Below, in pieces: positions 40,705-48,259 of a DNA stretch of 48,259 bases; within the stretch, counting starts at the first letter, position 1; every line of letters begins with the position of its first letter. The notes under the pieces were generated by a model. The model did no database searches, was not told the origin of the DNA, and was given only the letters and a program-made list of their open reading frames with translations. A program made the translations under genes and the position numbers. The DNA is from Rhizobium sp. Root1220. Its GTDB lineage: Bacteria; Pseudomonadota; Alphaproteobacteria; Rhizobiales; Rhizobiaceae. The stretch spans positions 63,477 to 111,735 of the forward strand of contig NZ_LMDG01000013.1 of NCBI RefSeq assembly GCF_001426265.1, in the 5' to 3' direction.

Positions 40705-43146
40705 TTGACGGAAAAGAATGATGCTTGGGAGAACATTGCTCGCATTCGACGGCGGTTAGCCGAGCTGAGTGACGAGCGTATGGCGCTTGAGCGTGAGCTG
40801 GAAGCGCTTGAGCAACAGCTAACTTCCGATAGCCTGGCCAACGCCGAGAAGCCAGCCTTCACCGATGCCCCTGTTACCAACAGCTCGCCGTCGCTGGAGA
40901 AGGTGGAGGTATTCCGGCAGTTGTTTGCTGGGCGCCCCGATGTCTTTCCTGTGCGATGGGAAAATAGAAAGGATGGACGCACCGGCTATTCTCCATCCTG
41001 TTCCCACGAGTGGGCGAAAGGGATCTGCGGCAAGCCGAAGGTGAAATGTGGGGACTGCCCGCATCAGGCGTTCATCCCGTATTCCGAGAATATCATCGAA
41101 AAGCACCTTCGTGGCGGCGATGCCCGTTCAAGCGACTTTGTTGCCGGCGTATATCCATTGCTGCAAGACGAAACATGCTGGTTCCTTGCTGCTGACTTCG
41201 ACAAAGAAAGCTGGGCGGACGATACCAGAGCCCTGCTCGCCACCTGTCGTGCAAAAGGAATTGCCGCAGCCCTCGAACGGTCGAGGTCGGGAAACGGCGG
41301 CCATGTCTGGATATTCTTCTCAGAACCCGTTCCCGCGAAGATCGCCCGACAACTGGGGGCCGCGCTGATAACAGAGACGATGGAGAACCGCCCTGAGATC
41401 GGCTTCACGTCTTACGATCGCTTCTTTCCCAATCAGGATACGATGCCAATTGGCGGCTTCGGCAATCTGATCGCGCTTCCCCTGCAAAGGAAAGCCCGTG
41501 AAAATGGCAACAGCGTTTTTGTCGATGGCGACCTGCAACCCTACGATGACCAGTGGGCATACCTGTCGTCTTTACCCAGGTTGTCGGCGGACGAAGTCTT
41601 CAGGATCGCCGACGAAGCCGAATTGTCGGGGCGGGTCTTGGGCGTCCGGATGCCAGTCGATGACGAACATGCCGATGAGCCGTGGAAGATGTTGCCGTCA
41701 CGTCGGAGCGAGCCGCGGCGAATTGAGGCTGCGATCCCGCAAAGCATCAAGGTCGTGATCGCCGACCAGGTTTACATCGATAGGACCGAGCTTCCGTCCG
41801 CGCTGATTGCGCAGTTCGTGCGCCTGGCAGCATTCCAGAACCCGGAATTCTATCGCGCACAAGCAATGCGATTGCCGACATTCGGCAAGCCGCGGATCAT
41901 CTCATGTGCCGAACTTCACCCACGCCATGTCGCGCTGCCACGAGGCTGCTTCGACGAAATTGTAGAGCTGATCAGGAGCCATGGCGCGACCGCCATTCTG
42001 GAGGATCTCCGCGAAGATGGAGAGGCTCTACCCGCCGGCGTCTCGTTCCAAGGGGAACTGCGACGGCCACAATCGCGGGCCTTTGATGCTCTTGTCGCCA
42101 ACGATAACGGCGTGCTCGCCGCCACGACTGCCTTCGGTAAGACAGTTGTCGCAGCTGCACTCATCGCGCATCGGAGCCGCAACACGCTGGTTCTTGTTCA
42201 CCGCAGGGAGCTTCTCACCCAGTGGGTTGAGCGTCTGAGTTCCTTCCTGAGTATCGACCCAAAGCAGATCGGCATCATCGGTGGCGGGAAAAGGAAGCCG
42301 ACAGGGATCGTCGATGTGGCGCTGATCCAAAGCCTGGTTTGGAATGGCGAGGTCGATGACATTGTCGGCAATTACGGTCATCTGATTGTCGACGAGTGCC
42401 ACCATCTGTCCGCTGTAAGTTTTGAACTTGTCGCTCGCAGATCCAAGGCGCGATATGTCGTCGGCTTATCTGCCACCGTTGCCCGAAAGGACGGTCATCA
42501 TCCGATCATCTTCATGCAATGCGGGCCCGTTCGCCATCGGGTAGATGCAAGAGTTCAAGCTGCCGAGCGTGGTATTCGCCACCGTGCCCGCGACCGTTCG
42601 ACCAAGTTTGAGTTGCCAGTGTCACTCGTCTCGGCAGAGCGCCCGTCAATGCCAGCGATCTATGCGGCCCTTGCGCAGGACCAAGGCCGAAATGACCTGA
42701 TATTCGATGACGTGCTGAAATCTCTCGAGGCCAGACGTTCGCCCATCCTGCTAACGGAGCGGAAGGATCACCTCGATTATCTCCAGCAGAAGTTCGAGCC
42801 GTTCGTGAAAAATCTGGTGGTGCTGCGCGGCGGCATGTCGGCGAAGGATCGCAAGCAGGCCAACACGGCCTTGAATGTCGCGGATGATGATGAGCGCCTG
42901 ATACTTGCGATAGGCCGCTATATCGGGGAAGGCTTCGATGACGCCCGGCTCGACACGTTGTTCCTGACCATGCCGATCGCCTGGAAGGGAACTCTGGCGC
43001 AGTATGTCGGCCGTCTGCATCGTCAGCATGATGGAAAGCGGGACGTCCTGGTCGTCGATTATGTCGACAGCACCGTTCCGGTGCTGGCCCGGATGGCCGC
43101 AAAGCGACGATTGGGTTATCGCGCGCTGGGCTATGTGATCGAATGA
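40705..43146 (+). CDS. TOTE-type archaeo-eukaryotic primase / SF2 helicase fusion
   Basis: An 813-residue protein. Residues 1-50 are a coiled coil. A cysteine cluster follows (CSHEWAKGICGKPKVKCGDC). The primase domain has FLAADFD (metal-binding D-x-D) and RSRSGNGGHVWIFF (s-x-H), as in the AEP domain of TOTE conflict systems. The helicase has Walker A TTAFGKT, VDECHH, GLSAT and QYVGRLHR, so all motifs look active. It may prime and unwind DNA, in self-maintenance or defence (inference). TTG 40705 is the best start; no good ribosome site. Sole gene of the inserted element. Alternative: a general DEAD/DEAH restriction-type helicase. Confidence 0.8.
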   Translation: MTEKNDAWENIARIRRRLAELSDERMALERELEALEQQLTSDSLANAEKPAFTDAPVTNSSPSLEKVEVFRQLFAGRPDVFPVRWENRKDGRTGYSPSCSHEWAKGICGKPKVKCGDCPHQAFIPYSENIIEKHLRGGDARSSDFVAGVYPLLQDETCWFLAADFDKESWADDTRALLATCRAKGIAAALERSRSGNGGHVWIFFSEPVPAKIARQLGAALITETMENRPEIGFTSYDRFFPNQDTMPIGGFGNLIALPLQRKARENGNSVFVDGDLQPYDDQWAYLSSLPRLSADEVFRIADEAELSGRVLGVRMPVDDEHADEPWKMLPSRRSEPRRIEAAIPQSIKVVIADQVYIDRTELPSALIAQFVRLAAFQNPEFYRAQAMRLPTFGKPRIISCAELHPRHVALPRGCFDEIVELIRSHGATAILEDLREDGEALPAGVSFQGELRRPQSRAFDALVANDNGVLAATTAFGKTVVAAALIAHRSRNTLVLVHRRELLTQWVERLSSFLSIDPKQIGIIGGGKRKPTGIVDVALIQSLVWNGEVDDIVGNYGHLIVDECHHLSAVSFELVARRSKARYVVGLSATVARKDGHHPIIFMQCGPVRHRVDARVQAAERGIRHRARDRSTKFELPVSLVSAERPSMPAIYAALAQDQGRNDLIFDDVLKSLEARRSPILLTERKDHLDYLQQKFEPFVKNLVVLRGGMSAKDRKQANTALNVADDDERLILAIGRYIGEGFDDARLDTLFLTMPIAWKGTLAQYVGRLHRQHDGKRDVLVVDYVDSTVPVLARMAAKRRLGYRALGYVIE

Positions 43147-43186
43147 GGGCGCTCCGCTCGCAGCGGGGCGTCACCTTGCACTCCAT

Positions 43187-43280
43187 CGGAATTATGCGGA
43201 GCAAAATCCGTCCCTACCGTCGGCAAATCTCGCCTTCAGCAGCCGGCACTCCGCATAATCACGTTCTCAGCATAATCGAC
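43187..43280 (-). repeat. right 94-bp terminal inverted repeat
   Basis: Reverse complement of the left end: GATTATGCTGAG (43276-43265), GATTATGCGGAG (43260-43249) and the inner inverse ATTATGCGGAG at 43191-43201 on the plus strand. Confidence 0.85.
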
Positions 43281-43281
43281 A

Positions 43282-43301
43282 TTTTGCGGTGCACCGCAAA
43301 A
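43282..43301. repeat. perfect 20-bp palindrome at the right insertion boundary
   Basis: TTTTGCGG-TGCA-CCGCAAAA lies between the right inverted end and the resumed DUF736 frame. It fits neither the gene nor the 94-bp end, so it may be part of the element, of its target, or a footprint. Confidence 0.7.
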
Positions 43302-43470
43302 CGTCGAACTCGGCGCCGCCTGGCAGAAGCGCTCGGAGCAGGCCGGCCGCGACTACCTCTCGGTCAAGCTCGACGACCCGAGTTTCCCCGCTCCCATCTA
43401 CGCGACGCTCTCCGAGGTCGAAGGCGAAGATGGCTACCAACTGATCTGGTCCCGCCAGAATAAAGACTGA
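43302..43470 (+). pseudogene. DUF736 protein gene, 3' part
   Basis: From about 43302 the frame reads [20 protein letters not shown], then [20 protein letters not shown] and [15 protein letters not shown], stop 43468-43470: the second half of DUF736, continuing the part at 40370. It has no start codon of its own. Two hairpins follow, the second a strong terminator, so the original transcript probably ended there. Confidence 0.85.
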
Positions 43471-43478
43471 GGATCCAA

Positions 43479-43497
43479 GCCCCGCCCCGGGCGGGGC
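43479..43497 (+). other. GC hairpin after DUF736
   Basis: GCCCCGCC, 3 bases, GGCGGGGC; perfect 8-bp stem 9 bases past the stop. No T-run, so probably an accessory stem before the main terminator. Confidence 0.5.
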
Positions 43498-43520
43498 CAT
43501 AGGCTCTCGGAAAATCTAAA

Positions 43521-43557
43521 GCCGGATCAGGCTTCGAGCCTGGTCCGGCCTTTTTTT
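43521..43557 (+). terminator. strong rho-independent terminator
   Basis: GCCGGATCAGGCT, loop TCG, AGCCTGGTCCGGC (one G-U pair), then C and seven T. Confidence 0.9.
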
Positions 43558-43737
43558 GCTGCCACACGAGAGGGAGGGACAGCTGCTCAGAAACCGGAGT
43601 GTGCCGCTCGCGCATGACGGCCTCAAGGACGAGCGGTTCCCCCACTCCCTGGCCCTGCCGGTCGCTTGCGCGATCCCTGACCCCGCCATCCCCTTCCGGC
43701 CGCTGTCGTCGTCTTTCACGCTCAAGGAGATCAGACG

Positions 43738-43908
43738 ATGACCTACGACATTGAAATCCAGATCGAGGAACTGCGGGCCGAGCTTCGTAACGCTTGCGAC
43801 GTCGGTGACGTCGGAAGATCCAGACCGAGCTGGATGCCGCTCAGGCGGAGCTTTGCGGCCGCCGTCGCCCTGGTGAACGAGACCGTCGATCGGGAGCCTC
43901 CTTACTGA
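43738..43908 (+). CDS. small coiled-coil protein with two compensating frameshifts
   Basis: ATG 43738 with AAGGAG 7-8 bases upstream. As written it encodes 56 residues: MTYDIEIQIEELRAELRNAC, an odd middle, then AAAVALVNETVDREPPY. In the middle another frame reads RKIQTELDAAQAEL, which continues the heptad pattern. One missing base near 43813 and one extra T near 43853 would turn the whole into a smooth helical protein. The compensating pair suggests base-call errors or a suppressed mutation. Function unknown. Confidence 0.55.
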   Translation: MTYDIEIQIEELRAELRNACDVGDVGRSRPSWMPLRRSFAAAVALVNETVDREPPY

Positions 43909-44161
43909 GGGGCAACCGACACGGCTTTCGTGTTCGTCGACTGTCGCGGATCTCCTGTGATCCCATTTCATCGACATCAGAGATGGTGCGTCTCGAGCGT
44001 CGTGCCGCAACCTGCTGCTGTCAGAATTTCCCCGCCTTCGGCTTCCTCGCGAGCCAAAATTCAGCCGTCCTCACCGCTTCCCTGCGGTCGTTCCGATCCA
44101 GCACTCCTTCCCGATCCGCCCTTTCATCCCCGCGATGAAACGCAATCAAAGGAGATCCATC
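43909..44161. other. non-coding stretch
   Basis: No gene supported. AAAGGAGAT at 44149-44157 is the ribosome site of the next gene. Confidence 0.4.
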
Positions 44162-44335
44162 ATGCAACAGCTCGCAAAATTCTTGCACCTCACCGGCCGT
44201 CGCCTGCGCACTCTCGGCAAGGTCATCGGTCACTTCTTCAGGAAAGCAAAGCTCGGCTTGAAGCTCGCGATCAAAATCCCGTTCTTCATCGACATCGAGG
44301 TCAACTTCGAGACCGACTGGAACAGGCGCCGGTAA
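44162..44335 (+). CDS. small basic protein, 57 residues
   Basis: ATG 44162 with AAAGGAGAT a few bases upstream. MQQLAKFLHLTGRRLRTLGK, then VIGHFFRKAKLGLKLAIKIP and FFIDIEVNFETDWNRRR: a basic amphipathic first half and a beta-like acidic end. No family recognised. It ends just before a hairpin that also serves the convergent nuclease gene. Confidence 0.55.
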   Translation: MQQLAKFLHLTGRRLRTLGKVIGHFFRKAKLGLKLAIKIPFFIDIEVNFETDWNRRR

Positions 44336-44341
44336 GGCGCC

Positions 44342-44365
44342 ACCGACCCGCTGCGGCGGGTCGGT
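44342..44365. terminator. hairpin between convergent genes
   Basis: ACCGACCCGC, loop TGCG, GCGGGTCGGT: perfect 10-bp stem, 6 bases after the stop at 44335 and 3 bases from the nuclease stop. No long T-run. Confidence 0.6.
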
Positions 44366-44368
44366 CTC

Positions 44369-44809
44369 TCAACACCAGGGCTCGCGCCTACCTGACCACG
44401 TTCGTGCCAGACCCTCTGAGACCAACCGATCGCCGAGGCTTCGTCCATCCCGGACGAGAACCCGAAGCTTGCGGCCGTAACGATCCGTATCGCGCCCTGG
44501 CCAGGCTTGAAGTTGGAATGGCCCCTCGTTGACGAGCTCGATCAACCGATCTGTTGCCTTGTCGCCAAGGGCCAGTTCCGACGCGCATTTCGGCGTGCTG
44601 ATCTCCGGGGCGTCGATATCGGCAACCCTGACCTTCTGGCTGTTGATCCACAGCGTATCACCGTCGACGACACAGTTGTAACGGGCGCCGGACGCACATT
44701 TTGGGTACTTTGCTGGTTGACTGGACTGCGCGGCTTCAACGTGCGGGACAGAGGATATAGCCCCTAGTAGAACAGCGGCGGAGATGGCGCCTGTCAGAAA
44801 TGATTTCAC
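44369..44809 (-). CDS. secreted thermonuclease-family (SNase-like) protein
   Basis: About 146 residues. A signal peptide (VKSFLTGAISAAVLLGAISS) is followed by the nuclease fold: CVVDGDTLWINSQKVRVADI with catalytic Asp and Arg, DAPEIS with the Glu, and DTDRYGRKLRVLV with the second Arg. All staphylococcal-nuclease-type catalytic residues are therefore present. Such Ca2+-dependent enzymes cut DNA and RNA outside the cytoplasm and are common on rhizobial plasmids. GTG 44809 is chosen because the signal peptide starts there; ATG 44845 is in frame. Confidence 0.8.
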   Translation of the reverse strand: MKSFLTGAISAAVLLGAISSVPHVEAAQSSQPAKYPKCASGARYNCVVDGDTLWINSQKVRVADIDAPEISTPKCASELALGDKATDRLIELVNEGPFQLQAWPGRDTDRYGRKLRVLVRDGRSLGDRLVSEGLARTWSGRREPWC

Positions 44810-44848
44810 CTGATTGTCCCAGCGATGGCGGTAGATGGAGCGCAACTA

Positions 44849-45109
44849 TCAGATTCGCTGGTTTGCTAATCTCGTTCGATAGCCACGGGCGCGCTTCTGT
44901 CGGGTCAGATCGAGGAAGAGGGCGACCGCATCCTGCTCCCGCTCGAAATGGTGGATCAATGTCTGGCCCTTGCTGCCGATCCGTCCCCATCGCCGGGTCA
45001 GGCAAAGTTCACCGAAGAGGTTGGCGTCGATTGACATGGCGTAGTAGCGAGCCATGTTCCTGGCGCGGTCTTTGCGTTCGACATAGAGCTGGTAGGGCTG
45101 TGCGATCAT
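44849..45109 (-). CDS. WGR-domain protein
   Basis: An 86-residue protein that is a single WGR domain: KDRARNMARYYAMSIDANLF, then CLTRRWGRIGSKGQTLIHHF. The domain occurs in PARP and in many short bacterial plasmid proteins and probably binds nucleic acid. ATG 45109; weak ribosome site. It lies 40 bases upstream of the nuclease gene on the same strand, so one transcript is likely. Confidence 0.8.
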   Translation of the reverse strand: MIAQPYQLYVERKDRARNMARYYAMSIDANLFGELCLTRRWGRIGSKGQTLIHHFEREQDAVALFLDLTRQKRARGYRTRLANQRI

Positions 45110-45176
45110 GACCGAGGATCGCGCGGGCTGAGTCTGCGGTCCAACGACAATTATGAATCGGTTCCGCGTGATCGAT

Positions 45177-45428
45177 TCAATCTAGTGAAGCGTTCGCGAT
45201 GTCAGGTGTCACGATGCCTTTCGCGGCCGCGGCGGCATTGGTCAGTACCCGAGATAGCCTAGGATATCTGCGCCAGATATACCCCTCCTCGTCGACATGA
45301 GCAATGACCTCGCCGGTGGCTTTATCGACCAATGCCTTGCCAGCTTCTCGGACGGCCGCCACCACTTCGTGGATGCGGCATTCCTCGATGGCGTCCTCGG
45401 CCGAAACCCGAGCCTCGCAGCCTTCCAA
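45177..45428 (-). CDS. hypothetical 83-residue protein
   Basis: TTG 45428 start (uncertain). MEGCEARVSAEDAIEECRIH, then KALVDKATGEVIAHVDEEGY and IWRRYPRLSRVL: an acidic helical start and a beta-hairpin centre. Not recognised. It follows the frameshifted gene at 45455 by 26 bases on the same strand. Confidence 0.4.
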   Translation of the reverse strand: MEGCEARVSAEDAIEECRIHEVVAAVREAGKALVDKATGEVIAHVDEEGYIWRRYPRLSRVLTNAAAAAKGIVTPDIANASLD

Positions 45429-45454
45429 TATCGCATTGATGGATCCTCCCGCGT

Positions 45455-46114
45455 TCAGATTGGTTCGGACGAAGCCAGGACTTCGGCGCGCTCATCGCGC
45501 TGTTGAAACCTGTTCTCGCTGAGCAAGCGCGCGCGTTTCTCGTAGCGATCGCTGGAGCTAACAGTGGCTTCAGCGATGACGCGCCAGATTGCAGTTTTAC
45601 CGGCGAACTGGTTCATGATCGCGTCACGGATCAGTTCGATTGAAACGTTGGGAAGTCGCTCTTTAAGACTTTCGGGAGACGGTTCGATGAAGCCATGGCG
45701 CCCGGCGAACTGGGTAAAGGTTCCTGTTGTGCCGCCGTTCCAGTGATCGCTTTGGCGACCACATCGTGCCATCCAGATCTTCAATGAACAGGGATCCGAG
45801 TAGTCCACAGTTTACCGAAACGTGGCGAGTTTCCTCGTCATAGCCCCAAAATTTCTCGAGTTGAGACCGGTACGTGTTGCGGGTCGAACTGTTCGTCCCC
45901 CGCGCTTCTTGTATTCGACGACGTAACCATCTGCAGTCCCTTGAACGGCGTAAACTAAGCCAGTTCGGTGGAGGAGAACTTTGACCAGCCCGCACAACGG
46001 CCTTTTCAAAAATCCACGGCCACCAAGTGGCGTCATATCTAGTCGAAGGGTATTGTTTTGCGCGCTATCAATTTGACTGATCGTGGCATACTTCAATGCA
46101 GCAGTTTTGCTCAT
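45455..46114 (-). pseudogene. hypothetical gene with two frameshifts
   Basis: Three frames join into one product: MSKTAALKYATISQIDSAQN ... GLVYAVQGTADGYVVEYKKR; then, after one base too many in the G-run near 45900, TNSSTRNTYRSQLEKFWGYD, EETRHVSVNCGLLGSLFIED; then, after a shift near 45750, HWNGGTTGTFTQFAGRHGFI, EPSPESLKERLPNVSIELIR, to TGA/stop at 45455. Repaired length is about 220 residues. I do not know the family. All breaks look like single-base indels, so the gene may be intact in reality. Confidence 0.5.
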
Positions 46115-46280
46115 TTCAAGCTAGGCGATTGGGACGCGATAATAAACTTATCGGAAACGAACCGCTGCGCAAACGGCTTTGTAAAATTCTCACGGGCGGC
46201 GAGTAACCACACTCCTTGCTGGGCACCTTAAGGGGCAACGAATGGCGGAAGGCGGCCCAGATTGTTCACCGTGGTAGCTA

Positions 46281-46799
46281 CTATCCGTCAGACGTCTGGA
46301 TGTTGGCTGACGACAGCTCTGGCGCTTTCCACCGTACTCCGAAGCCCTGATCAGTGTCTTGAAGCAGGAGCACGCCAAGCTCACCAAATACGTCGCGAAC
46401 CCGTTGAATGAAAATTGGCGCAGGACTTTTGGTCTCGCTGCTTTCGAAGCGAGTGAGAACGCTGCGATCTACACCTGCCCTCTGCGCCAATTGCGCTTGA
46501 GTAAGGTGCGCGAGAGCCCGTGCAGCTAATAACTGAGATCTTTTGAAGAGGTCAGTTCGCGGACGTGGAGTTTTCCACCGGACGCCTATTCCGCCCGCTT
46601 GATCGGCTTCAAGAAATAAGATCCCCGATTTCTCGTAAAAGTTGACGAGCTTGTATGCGTTTTGGGGCGGCCGGATGAAGTCACCGCGTTCCAATCGGAT
46701 GACCACCCGTCTTTCAACACCCGCTCCTCCAGCGACTGTAGACTGGTCCAGTTCCAGCAGCGCCCGTGCTGCTCGTAAGGCATCAGGTAGGAAATCCAT
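46281..46799 (-). CDS. tandem double XRE-type helix-turn-helix regulator
   Basis: A 172-residue protein made of two similar halves. Half 1 (residues 5-78): LRAARALLELDQSTVAGGAG, ERRVVIRLERGDF, ending GIGVRWKTP. Half 2 (about 85-160): LLAARALAHLTQAQLAQRAG, DRSVLTRFESSET, ending GFGVRWKAP. Each has the XRE DNA-binding helices followed by a short hairpin GVRWKxP that normally ends single-domain relatives. Half 2 fits the HTH consensus better; half 1 may have diverged. ATG 46799 lacks a strong ribosome site; TTGACA near 46830 could be the -35 box. Confidence 0.75.
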   Translation of the reverse strand: MDFLPDALRAARALLELDQSTVAGGAGVERRVVIRLERGDFIRPPQNAYKLVNFYEKSGILFLEADQAGGIGVRWKTPRPRTDLFKRSQLLAARALAHLTQAQLAQRAGVDRSVLTRFESSETKSPAPIFIQRVRDVFGELGVLLLQDTDQGFGVRWKAPELSSANIQTSDG

Positions 46800-47104
46800 A
46801 GAAATTGAAAAAATGCTTCAGGGGCAGAATGTCAACATTATGTACCCAAGGTGCAATTAAGATTATCACAAGTGGGAATAATTGACGCAAGGTGTGGAAT
46901 CATGGTTGAACATGCTTATGGAAACTGAAGCGGAAGCGAATCGGAGACAGCAAATGGCAGCACCTAGGGTGGTCATAATCCTCCTCGGACAGTCAAAACG
47001 CTACTGGCAGAGGCGATGGATTCAGCGTTGACCCGTGCGCCCGCGACGCTCGAAACCATCTATTCTATCGACAAACAAACAAAACGGATCAAAGGGACCT
47101 CAAA
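46800..47104. other. divergent intergenic region
   Basis: Contains promoters for the XRE gene (left) and the DUF6634-like gene (right, AAAGGGACC before its start). A 39-codon frame (ATG 46913 to 47032) is not convincing. Confidence 0.4.
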
Positions 47105-47404
47105 ATGAGTGACAAATGGCTCGGCACCCCGCCCGACGTGATCGTTCAACGCCTGCGGTCGCTGCTCTTAGATCTCGAAAAGCTGGCCGCTCCCGGCGGC
47201 TCCACCAAACCCGAAGACGTTGTCGTCATCCGCAATTGTATGCTTGCGCAGCGTTCCGTCCCCTGCCTGATCGGTGAGATGATCGGACATCCGGACATCA
47301 AGGACGGCCCAGGGATTACCAGCGAGCTCTTTTTTCTTGACCGGAAGCGAAAGCTCGCTCGGAGTCTAAGCCGTTGGTACCGGTTTGAAGACGGCCTCCT
47401 GTGA
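47105..47404 (+). CDS. DUF6634-like small protein upstream of an AAA+ ATPase
   Basis: A 99-residue protein: MSDKWLGTPPDVIVQRLRSL, then LLDLEKLAA and later CLIGEMIGHPDIKDG, ELFFLDRKRKLARSLSRWYR. The pattern (helix, then GxxxGHP, then LSRWYRL at the end) is what I recall as DUF6634 of rhizobia. AAAGGGACC precedes ATG 47105. Its stop overlaps the frame of the next gene, so it is probably co-transcribed with the AAA+ ATPase and may be its partner (inference). Confidence 0.6.
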   Translation: MSDKWLGTPPDVIVQRLRSLLLDLEKLAAPGGSTKPEDVVVIRNCMLAQRSVPCLIGEMIGHPDIKDGPGITSELFFLDRKRKLARSLSRWYRFEDGLL

Positions 47405-47427
47405 TGGCACTGTGTAGGGAGCCCCCA

Positions 47428-48259
47428 ATGGACACCGCCTTAGCCGACAACCTTCACCGGTATATTTTCAAACTGCAGGAAGTAGCGGACCAGATGAAAG
47501 GCTCGCGAACCAGCGAGTCTCGTAAAGTGAACGGCAATAACGCGGCCATTGCCCTTAAGTCTGCAACTGACTTTCTGGCATATTGCGCTCTGGTAGCCCT
47601 CTTTCGCAGAAACATTTGCGGACTATCCCAACCGTCTTGCGTTGCCGTAATCTCCGTCCCGTCTCACTGGCAACTGACCGACGTTCACGACAGGATCAAA
47701 AGGGCATCAAAGTATGCCTCCATCCCACTTCCAAGCACCGGCGTGGGTGGGAAGTCGACGCGGCCGAATTCCTTGAGTCCGGCGAGAGGTTGATCATTTT
47801 CACTCAGGAGGGCTCCGTCATCCACGAGGACTTCGAGCTTGCTGCCACACTCTTCGATAAGCTGGCTGTATGCGATGTCAGGCACTTGCGAGCCCTTAGT
47901 GTGTTTCGAAGATGCGGCGAACTTACCGACGAACAAGCAGTGGTGATTGCAGAACAGGCATCCCAGCGAATGGAAGCGATCTTCCGCCGAGATCAGCCAG
48001 CGAGCCGGGCCGCGACAAAGCTATTGAAGGCCGCCAAGGTCGGTTCCGGCAATGAAAGACTCTTGGATGTCACCAAGGGCTTCGGCGAAGCAAGCGTGTG
48101 GGCTGATGCTCTAAAAAGAGACCTTAAGGATTGGCGACAAGGAAAGTTGCCGTGGGCCGAGGTGGACAAAGGTTGTTTGTTGTACGGGCCACCGGGGACA
48201 GGAAAGACACGCTTTGCGGCTGCTCTCGCGGCCTATTGCGGTCTGCATTTGGAAGCAAC
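47428..48259 (+). CDS. AAA+ family ATPase, N-terminal part, frameshifted and cut by the window end
   Basis: ATG 47428 has AGGGAG 7 bases upstream. The first part reads MDTALADNLHRYIFKLQEVA, then an Ala-rich helix; near 47697-47701 one A seems missing in an A-run, after which the second frame continues VCLHPTSKHRRGWEVDAAEF, RLIIFTQEGSVIHEDFELAA, FGEASVWADALKRDLKDWRQ, GCLLYGPPGTGKTRFAAALA. GPPGTGKT is the Walker A motif, preceded by the usual AAA+ lead-in, similar to the FtsH/Cdc48 group. The remaining ATPase domain lies outside. Function unknown. Confidence 0.7.

Larger units (their letters stand above)
40514..43280 (+). mobile_element. 2767-bp element with 94-bp inverted ends, carrying one primase-helicase gene, inserted in DUF736
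   Basis: Both ends are 94 bp and match in inverted orientation with 11 mismatches by eye. They enclose a single 813-codon gene. The two halves of a DUF736 gene flank it, proving insertion. No transposase, recombinase or target duplication is visible. Each end contains three copies of a 12-bp motif GATTRTGC(T/G)GAG, two direct and one inverted, as expected for recombinase binding rather than a simple DDE terminal repeat. It resembles in design the recombinase-in-trio elements, whose long inverted ends contain inner palindromes; this link is inference. Confidence 0.75.

Overview
The window reads as an accessory, plasmid- or island-like stretch of an alphaproteobacterium of the order Rhizobiales, probably Rhizobiaceae. 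The reasons are a SyrB-like protein, an alpha-r14-type anti-Shine-Dalgarno small RNA, HWE-type and Cache-type kinases, a DUF736 gene, WGR and thermonuclease genes, an ArdC remnant, and fragments of IS6, IS3, IS110, ISL3 and Tn3-family elements. No rRNA, intact tRNA, CRISPR array or replication origin was seen.

Layout. 1-3.3 kb is a junkyard of truncated transposases and orphan gene fragments (htpG, a cNMP-binding oxidoreductase, a zinc-finger protein) around an intact FMN reductase. 3.6-12.4 kb holds an SDR dehydrogenase, a GFA-type gene broken by a perfect 92-bp tandem duplication, a large tyrosine recombinase, a Fic AMP-transferase with repeated operator-like sites, a P-loop kinase, a Lon-substrate-domain protein and more relics. 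12.8-15.3 kb is a two-gene operon of a KaiC-type ATPase and an HWE histidine kinase. 16.4-24 kb carries many small proteins, an alpha-r14-like sRNA, and seven copies of a 17-bp palindrome around a MarR repressor gene, which I read as a local MarR regulon. 24-30.7 kb is an ion-homeostasis block (ClC, NhaA, NhaP-type, Kup); the two Na+/H+ antiporter genes are frameshifted. 31.4-37 kb is a TRAP transporter (P, M, Q) with a Cache histidine kinase/LuxR-type regulator pair, probably for a small carboxylate. 38-48.3 kb is plasmid-type backbone: SyrB-like genes, ArdC remnant, DUF736, thermonuclease, WGR, a double-XRE regulator, and a DUF6634/AAA+ ATPase pair running off the end.

The most striking structure is at 40514-43280. 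A 2.77-kb element with two 94-bp inverted ends (11 mismatches by eye) has split the DUF736 gene. Each end contains three copies of a 12-bp motif like recombinase arm sites. The only gene inside encodes an 813-residue primase-helicase of the TOTE type, and there is no transposase. I infer a cargo element moved in trans, resembling recombinase-in-trio elements.

Single-base indels recur, mostly in homopolymers (PRiA4_ORF3-like gene, nhaA, nhaP, the gene at 45.5-46.1 kb, the AAA+ gene, and a compensated pair at 43.8 kb). They could be real decay or base-calling errors, so several 'pseudogenes' should be treated as provisional.
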